Assembly: GCA_023229795.1 (NCBI GenBank) | Contig: JALNYP010000019.1 | Coordinates: 1-60,293 of the forward strand | Source of the DNA: Syntrophobacterales bacterium | GTDB taxonomy: Bacteria; Desulfobacterota; Desulfobaccia; Desulfobaccales; 0-14-0-80-60-11 | Direction: 5' to 3' | DNA length: 60,293 nucleotides | Shown here: in pieces, positions 8,786-17,439 of the stretch | How the letters are laid out: the number at the start of each line of letters is the position of its first letter | Numbering within the stretch: position 1 is the stretch's first letter | Notes under the pieces: model-generated | What the model saw: the letters and a program-made list of their open reading frames with translations, nothing else | What the model was told of the DNA's origin: nothing | The model's database searches: none | Position numbers and translations under genes: made by a program

Positions 8786-9853
8786 CTAAAACGACAGCTT
8801 GGAAAACTCCAAGATGAAGGTGGCTCCGGCCCCGGGTTCACTCTGGACCGAGAGGCGGCCGCCGCTTCTGGCCATGAGATGCAGACTCACCTTCAGACCC
8901 AGGTGGGTGCTGTCCGAGCATTCCCGGTCCCCTGGCGCCAAGAGATGGTTGCGAAGCTTTTCCACCTCCAGACCCGGGCCATTGTCACTGATTGTCACCC
9001 GGACCCAATGGCTGTCTTCGGACACCTCCACCTGGAGATGATCGCTGACCTTCATGGAGTTGCTCAACAGGTTCTGGAGAATCACTTCCATGGTATAGGG
9101 CTCGAACGCGAAGATCAGGGAATCGTGGCAGGCCTGCACGGGCTGGCGGTTGAGATCCACCCGGATGAGCTTGTCCCTGAAACGCAGTTCCAAAAGATCC
9201 TGAATGGCGCGGATCAGGACGGGGTAGAAGTCCCGGGGCTCCGGCGCCAGGACCTCGCTGGTCAAGGCCTTCAGGAACAACAGTTCCTGACCCAGCGTCG
9301 AGGTGAGCCGTTGCGCGGCATCATCGAGAATATCCACATTGCTTGCCAGGGCCCGGCATTCCTCCTGAAGCATCCGGCAGGAGTCGTCCTTTTCCACGGA
9401 GCAGTGATGCAGCCGGGTCTCCAGGGCCTCCAATTTGCGCTTGATGCGGCCGGAGAACCCCTGGATGCCGATGGCCAGGTTCTTGTAATGATGCCGCAGG
9501 GCGGCCACCTGGAGCTCGAACTCCTGGTTCAGGGTTTGAAGTTGCCGGCGGTGCTTGTCGAGACGCTGGAGAAAGATGCCCAGCACCAGCCCCACTATCA
9601 AGCCCAGGATGGTGTATAACGCAGTCATGGGCCACATAGGCGCGGAAAAGCTGATGAGGATGGCCTGTCCAAGTTGCAAAGGCCTCCCCTGGACCGCGAA
9701 AGTCTGGATTTCGCGGACCACCATGGTCAAGGGATGAATGACGAAGAAGCCCACCCCCGCGCCGATGAGCAGGCCCAGCCAGGGGTAAGCCCAAGCGGAG
9801 CCCCGGGATATCGGCGGTTCGAGGATTACCGGCTGACGAGATTCAGGATTCAT
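8786..9853 (-). CDS. Membrane histidine-kinase-like protein with ATPase domain
   Basis: The 355-residue protein has two membrane segments (about residues 20-47 and 75-105), a helical region with a histidine-containing stretch HHYKNLAIGIQGFSGRI (about residues 129-145) where a DHp domain would be, and a C-terminal HATPase_c domain: ILQNLLSNSMK (N box), ISDNGPGL (G1) and GLKVSLHLM followed by GAGATFILEF (G2-like). The G2 GLGL is altered to HLGLKVS. It overlaps the preceding gene by 11 bases, implying translational coupling. It shares membrane topology and the HY-(I/K)-(R/K)-N ... I-x-GFS motif with the protein encoded just upstream, so the two are paralogs. Confidence 0.75.
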   Translation of the reverse strand: MNPESRQPVILEPPISRGSAWAYPWLGLLIGAGVGFFVIHPLTMVVREIQTFAVQGRPLQLGQAILISFSAPMWPMTALYTILGLIVGLVLGIFLQRLDKHRRQLQTLNQEFELQVAALRHHYKNLAIGIQGFSGRIKRKLEALETRLHHCSVEKDDSCRMLQEECRALASNVDILDDAAQRLTSTLGQELLFLKALTSEVLAPEPRDFYPVLIRAIQDLLELRFRDKLIRVDLNRQPVQACHDSLIFAFEPYTMEVILQNLLSNSMKVSDHLQVEVSEDSHWVRVTISDNGPGLEVEKLRNHLLAPGDRECSDSTHLGLKVSLHLMARSGGRLSVQSEPGAGATFILEFSKLSF

Positions 9854-10364
9854 GGGCCTCCTCCTTTGGGAGGGCTTGCAGCCGGGCTTCCAGTTCCTGT
9901 TTCAGGTCTATCATTTCGGTTTCCCAGGAGTCGATGTAGCGGGTATGGTCAAGCTGTGTCAGACTTTCCAGGGAATTGATGACCATGTTGATGTCATGGG
10001 AGGCACGGTGAATGAGGCGCAACTGGCGCACGAATTCAGGATCAACAATGTGTTTCTGGAGGTGCGAGCTGAATCCGCCGATCACCACATTGGCATTACG
10101 GATGTAGTGAGCCAGAGTTACCGTCAGGGCCTTCAAGGTCTCCAGAGCCGCCAGGCGGCGCTGAGATTCAAGGTTGGCCTTAGCCAATTTCGCGCGATGC
10201 AGATACCAGCCCCCGAGGCAAAAGCCGCTCACCCCGCCCATGAAGATAAAGGCGAGGCTCATGACGAGCATATCGGGGCTAAAGGTCAGTTGTATCTGGC
10301 GACCCCAGAAGGATAGCTCCATGGGTCCAGTCGGGTGCTGAGGGGACAATAGATAGGCCACCAT
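9843..10364 (-). CDS. Membrane protein with DHp-like helix but no ATPase domain; paralog of next gene, probably frameshifted at its 5' end
   Basis: The intact frame codes 173 residues: one membrane segment (about 32-55) and a helical domain with LAHYIRNANVVIGGFSSHL, aligning with HHYKNLAIGIQGFSGRI of the following gene. No ATPase domain follows; it ends at an 11-base overlap with that gene. The ATG at 10364 has no ribosome-binding site. Immediately upstream, in another frame (GTG at 10438), lies a hydrophobic stretch containing FTLGGMLAGYSLVLP that matches the first membrane segment of the paralog. One extra T in the run at about 10369-10371 would join the two frames. The true gene is therefore probably 9843-10438 with a 1-base deletion, either a real mutation or a sequence error. 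Confidence 0.6.
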   Translation of the reverse strand: MVAYLLSPQHPTGPMELSFWGRQIQLTFSPDMLVMSLAFIFMGGVSGFCLGGWYLHRAKLAKANLESQRRLAALETLKALTVTLAHYIRNANVVIGGFSSHLQKHIVDPEFVRQLRLIHRASHDINMVINSLESLTQLDHTRYIDSWETEMIDLKQELEARLQALPKEEAHES

Positions 10365-10508
10365 GGCAAAGGGAGGACCAGGGAATAGCCGGCCAGCATC
10401 CCGCCCAGAGTGAACCAGATAATCAGGCCAGACCTCACGGCGGACTCCGGTATTCAGGGTTTATGCAAACCTCGGGGTAATTACCTCTCATTTTGGATTT
10501 CTATATAT

Positions 10509-12191
10509 CTATGGCGAAACCACCAACTTCTCCACCACATAAAGGTCAGTAGGCTCATGAATACCTTTGAGCGTGGCCCGGAAGGCTCTCTTGATCACGA
10601 TTTCCTCCGGGATTTGCTGGTAAGCCGCGTCCGAAATCACTACTTCGCCGCCCTTGGCCTGGGCCTGAATGCGGTGGGTCAGGTTGACTGCGGCGCCCAC
10701 GATGCCATACTTGGCCCGGCTTTCGGAGCCGACGTTGCCCACCACCACCTCCCCCGCGTGCAGGCCGATCCCCACCTGCAACCGCGGATATTTGGATTCC
10801 CCGGTGTTCTCCCGGGCCACCGCGGCTTCCATGTTCAGGCCGCAGCGAAGGGCCCGGCGCACCGTGGGAGCCAGGGGGCCGTCCAGGGGATCAAAAAAGG
10901 CCAGGATCGCGTCCCCGAGAAAGTCCACAATGATGCCGTGATGTTGCTGAAGGATATCAATCATTTGAGAAAAATGGCGATTGACCAGGTGAATGGTGGC
11001 TTCCGGGGTCAGGGTCTCGGCCAGGGGAGTGAAACCCCTGATGTCCGAGAACAGGATGACCACTTGCCGCTTTTCGCCCCCCAGCCGGGCAGCCTCGGGC
11101 CGGCGCAGCAACTCTCGGGCGATCTCCTTGTCCACGTAGCGCCCGAAGGTATTGCTGATAAAATCCCGCTCCTTTAGCCCTTCCACCATCTCATTGAAAC
11201 TGGCGGTTAACTGGCCGATTTCATCCCGGGTCCGAACCGGCAACGGTTGGCCGTACTGGCCCTGGGCCACCGACGCCGCCCGTCCGGCGATGCGGCGAAC
11301 CGACGCCACCAGGGGGCCGATGCTCAGGCGCATGAGGATCAGGATGACGGCCAGACAGAGGAGGACTCCCAGCAGATAATAGAAGCGGAACCTCAGGATG
11401 GGGGCCAGGATCTGGCTCCCCCGGGCGTGCAGCATGATGGCCCAGGGGGCCTGATGCAGATGATAGAACCCCACCACGCGTTCCGGCGTTAAGCCTGGCC
11501 CCAGGAGAGTCCCATAAGGCTTTTCTTTCAGGAGCCGGAGCATGGCCAGTTCCACAGGGTCCTGGGTGTCCCCCAGGCAGTGCCGGGCCGCCATGGAAGG
11601 ATTGGAGTGGGCCAGGTACAGGCCTTGGTTACTCACCAGGCAAGCCATATTGGCCTGCAACCAGCCCGAAGTGACCACGTCCGCCATCAGGTAGTCAAGC
11701 TTGAGGATGACCTCGAACTCCCCCAGAGTTCGGTCCTGACTATCCAGGAGATCGGACTTGAGCCCCACCGTATCGTGCCCCGGGGGATAGAAGTAGCCTG
11801 GCGGCGACACGCTCTTGACCTGTTGAAAGAGGGCGTTTTCTGCCTGGGGGGTCCCCTTCGCCCCCGGCCCTGCGCCCCGCCAGGTCAGCCTCACCTGGCT
11901 GACGCCTTCTTGTTTCCGCAACTGGGACAAGATCCAGTCCCGGACCTCCTCCCGGTGCGGCTTGGCTATGGTCTGATCAAAGAGCTCCATCCAATGTTTG
12001 GGCTGGCTCAGCCGCATATCCATCTGATGCGCGGCCCGCTCCAGCCGCAAGACCGCCACACTTTGCCATTCCGCCAACAGGGCCTTGCGGATGGAGATGT
12101 AGCCGAACACCCCGGCCCCGATGAGAAACAGGGCCACCGGCAAAATCAGGAGAACAGCCAAGCGTTGCTGCAAACTCTTGAACGAGAACAT
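10509..12191 (-). CDS. Class III adenylate/guanylate cyclase with extracytoplasmic sensor and HAMP
   Basis: The 560-residue protein has a membrane segment at about 10-32, a periplasmic sensor region to about 265 (Cache-like), a second membrane segment at about 268-288, a HAMP domain (about 290-345) and a C-terminal class III cyclase domain (about 370-550). Metal-binding Asp383 (FSDIRGF) and Asp427 (FLGDAIL) are present. At the position usually held by the base-selecting lysine there is Asp423 (VDFLGD), so adenine or guanine preference cannot be assigned. It converts a nucleoside triphosphate to the cyclic nucleotide in response to an external signal. The paired sensor genes follow on the same strand. 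A protein with a cyclic-nucleotide-binding domain is encoded at 51510-52946. Confidence 0.9.
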   Translation of the reverse strand: MFSFKSLQQRLAVLLILPVALFLIGAGVFGYISIRKALLAEWQSVAVLRLERAAHQMDMRLSQPKHWMELFDQTIAKPHREEVRDWILSQLRKQEGVSQVRLTWRGAGPGAKGTPQAENALFQQVKSVSPPGYFYPPGHDTVGLKSDLLDSQDRTLGEFEVILKLDYLMADVVTSGWLQANMACLVSNQGLYLAHSNPSMAARHCLGDTQDPVELAMLRLLKEKPYGTLLGPGLTPERVVGFYHLHQAPWAIMLHARGSQILAPILRFRFYYLLGVLLCLAVILILMRLSIGPLVASVRRIAGRAASVAQGQYGQPLPVRTRDEIGQLTASFNEMVEGLKERDFISNTFGRYVDKEIARELLRRPEAARLGGEKRQVVILFSDIRGFTPLAETLTPEATIHLVNRHFSQMIDILQQHHGIIVDFLGDAILAFFDPLDGPLAPTVRRALRCGLNMEAAVARENTGESKYPRLQVGIGLHAGEVVVGNVGSESRAKYGIVGAAVNLTHRIQAQAKGGEVVISDAAYQQIPEEIVIKRAFRATLKGIHEPTDLYVVEKLVVSP

Positions 12192-12493
12192 GCGCGTTTA
12201 GCTCCCTGGGTGGAAAATTGAGCCGGCAGGATAGAGGGTCTTTCTAGATTTAAGCATGAATATGCGCGGGTTCAAGGGAACTATCGGCGCCGCAGTTGGT
12301 TATGATAAATCTGGGATCGCTCCTCAGGTCAATCTGAGGATATGCTGCTCATGAGGAGAACTGCGGGGGCGGCTGGGAAACGAAGTCTCCCGGCCGCGGT
12401 CTGCCGGAGATTTCTTTGCCAAAGTTTCACAGGCCGGTAAAGACCGCCCTGACCATGCTTCGGGCAATTGGGAAGGGGCCCAAGACCGGGTCT
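12192..12493. other. Intergenic, no gene
   Basis: About 300 bases between the 5' end of the cyclase gene and the 3' end of the hdr operon, so it must contain the cyclase promoter and the hdr terminator. Imperfect GC-rich inverted segments are present at about 12360-12415; I could not assign a clean terminator. Confidence 0.35.
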
Positions 12494-12688
12494 TCAGCCC
12501 GCGGCGGCCTGGGTTACCAACCTCCTCGTATAAACCAGGTACTTATCTTCCTCCAAAAACATATGCACTTCAAAGCCATCCTGCTTATAAGCGTCCATGG
12601 CCTGGCGGGCGTCACCCCTGGTGACATAGGTGGCGCCGTCCCACATGAATTTTTTTCCCGCGACTTCCCGGGCCAATGGTGTGGACAA
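12494..12688 (-). CDS. Small conserved-looking protein at the end of the hdr operon
   Basis: A 64-residue soluble protein without cysteines, starting 13 bases after the hdrA stop with GGAGGAA upstream. It contains a GKKFMWDG turn, an aspartate-rich helix and a C-terminal KYLVYTRR strand. Small proteins of this sort follow HdrA-like genes in other Desulfobacterota as far as I recall, but I cannot name a family. Its position suggests a role linked to the Hdr complex. Confidence 0.65.
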   Translation of the reverse strand: MSTPLAREVAGKKFMWDGATYVTRGDARQAMDAYKQDGFEVHMFLEEDKYLVYTRRLVTQAAAG

Positions 12689-12701
12689 AGATGGTTCCTC
12701 C

Positions 12702-15700
12702 TTAATTCAGGCCCAGCAACGCGTCCACCTGGGCTTCCAATTGAGGCAGGGTGAACCCGGCCACATATATGCCCTGCTTGGGACAGGTGGCCATGCAGGA
12801 GCCGCAGCCTTTGCACAGGACCGGGCTCACTTCCACAGTCTTCTTGACATTGCCGTCTCTGACGTATTCCAGAAGACTAATAGCATGAAAAGGACAGGCA
12901 TCCACGCAAAAAGCGCAGCCGTCGCAATTTTCGTCAATGGGACGGGAGATGATGGATTCCAATTCTAGGGTATCCCGCGAGAGGACGGTCCCGGCCCGAG
13001 AAGCGCAGGCCAGGGCTTCGGCGATGGATTCCTCGATGGGTTTGGGATAATGGCAGAGCCCGGCCATATAGATCCCCGCGGTGCTGGCCTCCACCGGCTT
13101 GATCTTGGCGTGGGCCTCGGTGTAGAAACCCTCGGCGTTGAGGTGGACCTTGTACAAATCCGCCAGCGGCGCATTCTGGTGAGGAATAATGGCCGTAGCC
13201 AGGGTCAGGAGGTCCACGCTCAGCTCCACGGGAAGCAGCAAGTCCTGATCCACGAACCTGACGATGATCTTATCCCCGGCCGCTTCAACGACGGGGAGAT
13301 CATCGACACTATAACGGAGAAACCGCACCCCCAGTTCCCGCGCCGTGGCATAGAGCGTTTCCCGTTCGCCGTAGGTGCGCATATCCCGGTAAATAATAAA
13401 GACATCCATCTCGGGATTCAGAGTTTTCAGTCGGATAGCGTTCTCCACGGAATGGCTGCAGCACACCCGGTTGCAATAAGGACGCTCCGGGATGCGCGAG
13501 CCCACGCACTGAATAAAGGCGACTCCCTGGGCTTCCTTGACCCTTTGGGTCCCCCGGGCCAGTTCCCGGTCCAGGTCCAGGGAAAGCAGGACGTTCGGGT
13601 GCTGCTTGTAGAGATACTGCCCTTCCGGCCGCAGGGGCTCGGCGCCCACCGCGATGATGACGATACCGTGCTCGATTTCCTGGCCGGTGGAGAGCTTGGA
13701 TTTAAAGTTGCCCACCGACCCGGACACCTCATCCACCATAGCCAGATAGTGGACGGTAATCCGGGGCTGCTTTTCCACCTTCTCGATCATGCCATCCACC
13801 ATGGCCTGCACCGGTTCGTCCCGCCAGGTACTGTGGAGCTTGCGGGCGTTGCCGGCCAGGCGGTCCAGGCGTTCCACCAGGTGCACCTCAAAACCCTGGT
13901 CGGCCAGGGCCAGGGCGCTGGTCATGCCGGACATGCCGCCGCCCACCACCAGGGCCCGCTTGTTCACCGGCACTGAGAGGTATTTCAAGGGCGCCAGCAT
14001 CCTGGCCTTGGCGACGCCCATGCGGATCAGGTCTTCACACTTGGCCGTGGCTTTTTCCGGCTCTGCCTGGTGTACCCACGTGCACTGGTTGCGGATATTG
14101 GCCATCTCGAAGAGATACTTGTTCACCCCGGCTTCCCGGAGCATGTTCTGGAACATGGGGGCGTGGGTCGTGGGGCTGCAGGCGGCCACCACCACCCGGT
14201 TCAATTTGTGCTCCTTGATCACCTGCACCATCTGATTCTGGGAGTCTTGGGAGCAAGTGAACAGGTTATCCTGGGCATATTCCACATTAGGGATGAGGCG
14301 GGCGCTTTCCACCAAAGCCGGCACATTAGCGATGCCGCCGATATTCATACCGCAGTGGCAGACGAAGACACCCACCCGGGGCGGTTCGTCCGCGACATCG
14401 ATTTCCGGAGGGAAAGACTTTTCCCGCTGCATCGTGCCCCGGCTGGCGGCCAGATCCCGGGCCGCGGCCGCGGCCGCGGCGCTGCCCTGCATCACCGAAT
14501 CAGGGATGTCCTTGGGGCCGGTGAAGGCCCCGCAGGCAAAGATGCCCGGCTGCGAGGTGGCCACCGGAGTGCAGCAACTAGTCTCCACAAAGTTATACTG
14601 GGAAATCTCCACCCGCAAGATTTCGGCCAGCGCGGCGCTCTCTTGAGGAATCCGCATGCCTACGGATAGCACTACCAGATCAAATTCTTCCGTCTGGATA
14701 CCGTTGATTTCATCGACGTAGCTCAATTCCAGATTTTTGGTGCGGGGATTCTGGGTCACCCGGGAGACCATGGCGCGCAGGTAGCGGATATTATGATGCT
14801 TCTTGGCCTCCTGATAATAAGTCTCGAAGCCCTTGCCGTGGGCCCTTAAATCGATGAAAAAAATGGTGGGTTTGATTTTGGCGTCATGCTCCTGGGAAAT
14901 AATGGCCTGCTTGGTGGCATACATGCAGCACACCGAAGAGCAATACGGCCGGCCATTGGCGGCATCCCGGGACCCCACGCACTGAATCCAGGCGATCTTT
15001 TCGGGCTCGGCGCCGTCCGAGGGCCGCTTGATATGCGCCTCGGTAGGCCCGGTGGCCGACAGTATCCGTTCGTACTCCAGGGAGGTGACCACGTTGGGAT
15101 AACGGCCGTAGCCGTACTCCGGCTTCAAGCGGGCGTCGAAGACCTGGAACCCGGGAGACAGGATCACCGAGCCCACGTCGAGATGAATGACGTGGTCTGT
15201 TTGGCTAAAGTCCACCGCCTGGGCAGGACAGAACTTCTCGCAGGCCTTGCATTTGCCGTTTTTGAAATAGATGCAATGGTCCCGGTCGATGGCATATTTT
15301 AAGGGCACCGCCTGGGGATAGAGGACATAAGCCGCCTTGCGGTTATTGAGGCCCTCGTTGAATTCATTGGGGACCTTCTTGGGGCATTTTTCGGCGCAAA
15401 TGCCGCAGGCGATGCACTTGCTCTCATCGATATAGCGGGCTTTTTGGACGACCTCGACGGAAAAGTTGCCGGCTTTCCCCGAAATGCCGGTCACCTCCGC
15501 CGGGGCCAGAATTTCTATATTTAAATGCCGGCCGACTTCCACGAGCTTCGGGGCCAGGGTACACATGGAACAGTCATTGGTGGGAAAGGTCTTGTCCAAC
15601 TGGGGCATGACGCCGCCGATGGCGGGTTTTTTCTCCACCAGATAGACATAAAACCCGCTTTCCGCCAGATCCAGGGCGGCCTGAAGGCCCGCGATGCCCC

Positions 15701-15761
15701 CTCCCACTACCGCGACTGCGCCGATTTTCTCAGCCGATTGCTTGGATTGCTTTGCTGTCAT
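12702..15761 (-). CDS. hdrA: Large HdrA-like FAD/iron-sulfur subunit with two FAD modules
   Basis: The start at 15761 is set by the sequence MTAKQ leading into the nucleotide-binding motif VVGGGIAGLQAALDLA; the frame upstream overlaps hdrB and is not coding. The 1019-residue product carries two FAD modules in tandem: the first with VVGGGIAG, the second with VVGGGMSGMTSA at about residue 600. Between them is the HdrA hallmark VCHCGMNIGG. Ferredoxin motifs are present after the first module (CIACGICAEKCPKK, then CKACEKFCP) and at the C-terminus (CDGCAFCVDACP and CKGCGSCMATCPK). Standard methanogen HdrA has about 660 residues and one FAD. It forms a cytoplasmic electron-transfer, possibly electron-bifurcating, complex with the HdrB and HdrC encoded just upstream. 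No MvhD, hydrogenase or FdhAB gene is in the window. Confidence 0.9.
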   Translation of the reverse strand: MTAKQSKQSAEKIGAVAVVGGGIAGLQAALDLAESGFYVYLVEKKPAIGGVMPQLDKTFPTNDCSMCTLAPKLVEVGRHLNIEILAPAEVTGISGKAGNFSVEVVQKARYIDESKCIACGICAEKCPKKVPNEFNEGLNNRKAAYVLYPQAVPLKYAIDRDHCIYFKNGKCKACEKFCPAQAVDFSQTDHVIHLDVGSVILSPGFQVFDARLKPEYGYGRYPNVVTSLEYERILSATGPTEAHIKRPSDGAEPEKIAWIQCVGSRDAANGRPYCSSVCCMYATKQAIISQEHDAKIKPTIFFIDLRAHGKGFETYYQEAKKHHNIRYLRAMVSRVTQNPRTKNLELSYVDEINGIQTEEFDLVVLSVGMRIPQESAALAEILRVEISQYNFVETSCCTPVATSQPGIFACGAFTGPKDIPDSVMQGSAAAAAAARDLAASRGTMQREKSFPPEIDVADEPPRVGVFVCHCGMNIGGIANVPALVESARLIPNVEYAQDNLFTCSQDSQNQMVQVIKEHKLNRVVVAACSPTTHAPMFQNMLREAGVNKYLFEMANIRNQCTWVHQAEPEKATAKCEDLIRMGVAKARMLAPLKYLSVPVNKRALVVGGGMSGMTSALALADQGFEVHLVERLDRLAGNARKLHSTWRDEPVQAMVDGMIEKVEKQPRITVHYLAMVDEVSGSVGNFKSKLSTGQEIEHGIVIIAVGAEPLRPEGQYLYKQHPNVLLSLDLDRELARGTQRVKEAQGVAFIQCVGSRIPERPYCNRVCCSHSVENAIRLKTLNPEMDVFIIYRDMRTYGERETLYATARELGVRFLRYSVDDLPVVEAAGDKIIVRFVDQDLLLPVELSVDLLTLATAIIPHQNAPLADLYKVHLNAEGFYTEAHAKIKPVEASTAGIYMAGLCHYPKPIEESIAEALACASRAGTVLSRDTLELESIISRPIDENCDGCAFCVDACPFHAISLLEYVRDGNVKKTVEVSPVLCKGCGSCMATCPKQGIYVAGFTLPQLEAQVDALLGLN

Positions 15762-15775
15762 GCATCTAACCTCGG

Positions 15776-16627
15776 TTACGCTAAGCCTTTCATCTTCAAT
15801 AACGGCATGGGGTCCACCAGGTGCTGCGCCAGCCACCTGGGAGCTTGGGGATGGCCCACGGCCAGGCCGATCAACTCGGTAAAATAAAAGACCGGCAGGT
15901 AGTAGTCCTTGCCGAACTTTTGGGAGATCCGCTCCTGGGACATATCGAGGTTGGCCTGGCACATCTGGCAGGAGACCACGAGACATTCAGCCCCCGCGGC
16001 CAGGGCCCGCTCATACAGGCGCTGGACCAGGGTATCGATGATATCCGGCCGGGCCACGGCCAGTCCCGCCCCGCAACAGTCGGTCTTGAAAGACCAGTCG
16101 AGGGGCGTGGCGCCCAAGACTTCCAGCAACCGTTCCATATTCTGGGGGTTTTCATAATCCGTTTTGCCGGTCACCGCGGGGGGACGGGCCACCAGGCAGC
16201 CGTAATAGGGGACGGCATAAAGGTTCAGGAGCGGCGCCACCACCTTGGCGGCCAGAGCTTCCAGGAAGGGACCCTGAGTAAAAAAATCCAATAAATCCCA
16301 GATTTTGATGCCGCCCTCATAGGCCACACCCAGCTTCTCCCCTTCGGGGCCCTGCAAAGCCTGCTCCGCGGTCTTGAGCCGGTTGAAGCACAGGGCGCAG
16401 GGAGCCACCACATCCCGCCCGGCCTTGGCGGCCAACCCGAGATTACGGGCCGGCAGCGCCAGGGAGAGCTGGTGGTTGAGGCTGTGGGCCGAGCTGGCGC
16501 CGCAGCAGTTCCAATCGAAGAGTTCCACCAACTCCACGTCCAGGAGGGGAGCAATGCCGGCGATGGACGCGGCATAGTCCATCGCGGTACCTTCCAACGA
16601 GCAACCGGGGTAGTAGGTTACCTTCAT
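15776..16627 (-). CDS. hdrB: HdrB-like subunit with two CCG domains
   Basis: The 283-residue protein has two cysteine-rich CCG domains: PGCSLEG with WNCCGAS, and YYGCLVARPP with TDCCGAG followed by SCQMCQ. In HdrB these bind the noncubane [4Fe-4S] clusters that reduce a disulfide. The physiological substrate in a non-methanogen is not CoM-S-S-CoB and is unknown. It starts 3 bases after the hdrC stop and ends 14 bases before hdrA, so the three are co-transcribed and probably translationally coupled. Confidence 0.93.
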   Translation of the reverse strand: MKVTYYPGCSLEGTAMDYAASIAGIAPLLDVELVELFDWNCCGASSAHSLNHQLSLALPARNLGLAAKAGRDVVAPCALCFNRLKTAEQALQGPEGEKLGVAYEGGIKIWDLLDFFTQGPFLEALAAKVVAPLLNLYAVPYYGCLVARPPAVTGKTDYENPQNMERLLEVLGATPLDWSFKTDCCGAGLAVARPDIIDTLVQRLYERALAAGAECLVVSCQMCQANLDMSQERISQKFGKDYYLPVFYFTELIGLAVGHPQAPRWLAQHLVDPMPLLKMKGLA

Positions 16628-16630
16628 AAG

Positions 16631-17209
16631 CTAAAAATTGGCCTTTTGATAAATATTGTTGATTTCGGCTTTGCCTCGCAAAGCCGACGGGCCGATCAGA
16701 CGCACCCGTCCCCGCTTCCAGAGCTTCCAACCTAAAGCCAGGTTTTGTTTCAATTCGGCCAGGCTCCCCTGGCGCCTCATCCGATACATCGTAAAGCGCC
16801 TGAGAAGTTGGGCCTCCGGCAGACGGCCGCCGGCGTCCCGGATGCCTTCCAGGAAATACCGGTGGAAGGCCGCCACCTCTGCGCCGGGGATGGCTCGGCC
16901 CCGCTTAACTGCCTCCTCTTTGAGCCAGTCCATGGTGCCGGCAATGTCAATGCCGTTGGGGCAGCGAGTGCTGCAGGTCTGGCACCCGGCACAGACCCAG
17001 ATGGTCTGGCAATCGAAGACGCGTTCCTCCTGGCCCAACAGCGCCAGCCGGATAACGTGATGCGGCAGCAGATCCATGGCGAAGGTCAGGGCGCAGCCGC
17101 CGGAACATTTCCGGCACTGGAAACAGGACTCCACGTTCAGGTTGGCTTGGGTCAAGAGTGCGGGCAGAGCTTTCCGGGGCTTCAGCGATTCCTTGGTGGC
17201 ATTTTCCAT
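16631..17209 (-). CDS. hdrC: HdrC-like iron-sulfur subunit
   Basis: A 192-residue soluble ferredoxin-like protein with two [4Fe-4S] motifs, SCFQCRKCSGGC and WVCAGCQTCSTRCP, in the spacing of HdrC. It passes electrons between HdrA and HdrB. As first gene of the operon it follows a plausible sigma-70 promoter (17250-17277) and a GGAG 12 bases before the ATG. Confidence 0.93.
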   Translation of the reverse strand: MENATKESLKPRKALPALLTQANLNVESCFQCRKCSGGCALTFAMDLLPHHVIRLALLGQEERVFDCQTIWVCAGCQTCSTRCPNGIDIAGTMDWLKEEAVKRGRAIPGAEVAAFHRYFLEGIRDAGGRLPEAQLLRRFTMYRMRRQGSLAELKQNLALGWKLWKRGRVRLIGPSALRGKAEINNIYQKANF

Positions 17210-17249
17210 GTAATAACCCTAGCTCCTTTTAGCTAGCTATTATTTTGTT

Positions 17250-17277
17250 TATATAACGGCAAAGGAATCTTTTGCAA
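17250..17277 (-). promoter_or_regulatory. Possible sigma-70 promoter of hdrCBA
   Basis: On the minus strand TTGCAA (17277-17272) and TATATA (17255-17250) are separated by 16 bases, about 40 bases upstream of the hdrC start. The match is moderate. Confidence 0.35.
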
Positions 17278-17402
17278 CGAAAGAATGAATCATCTTCCTG
17301 AGGAAACCCGGAAGCTTACCCCTCGGGGGTAGCATTAGTGCGTCAGGCGGCATGACTGGCCTGGCCGGAAACCGGAAGGCTGGAGAAAACCAGAGATCTC
17401 CC

Positions 17403-17427
17403 GGTTCCCAAGTTGAACTTGGGAACC
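17403..17427. terminator. Perfect palindrome downstream of the efflux operon
   Basis: Arms GGTTCCCAAGTT and AACTTGGGAACC surround a single G: a 12-base perfect inverted repeat 13 bases after the stop of the outer-membrane protein gene. No T-run follows on the minus strand. It may end the efflux transcript or be a dispersed palindromic repeat. Confidence 0.4.
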
Positions 17428-17439
17428 CCACGGTAACCC

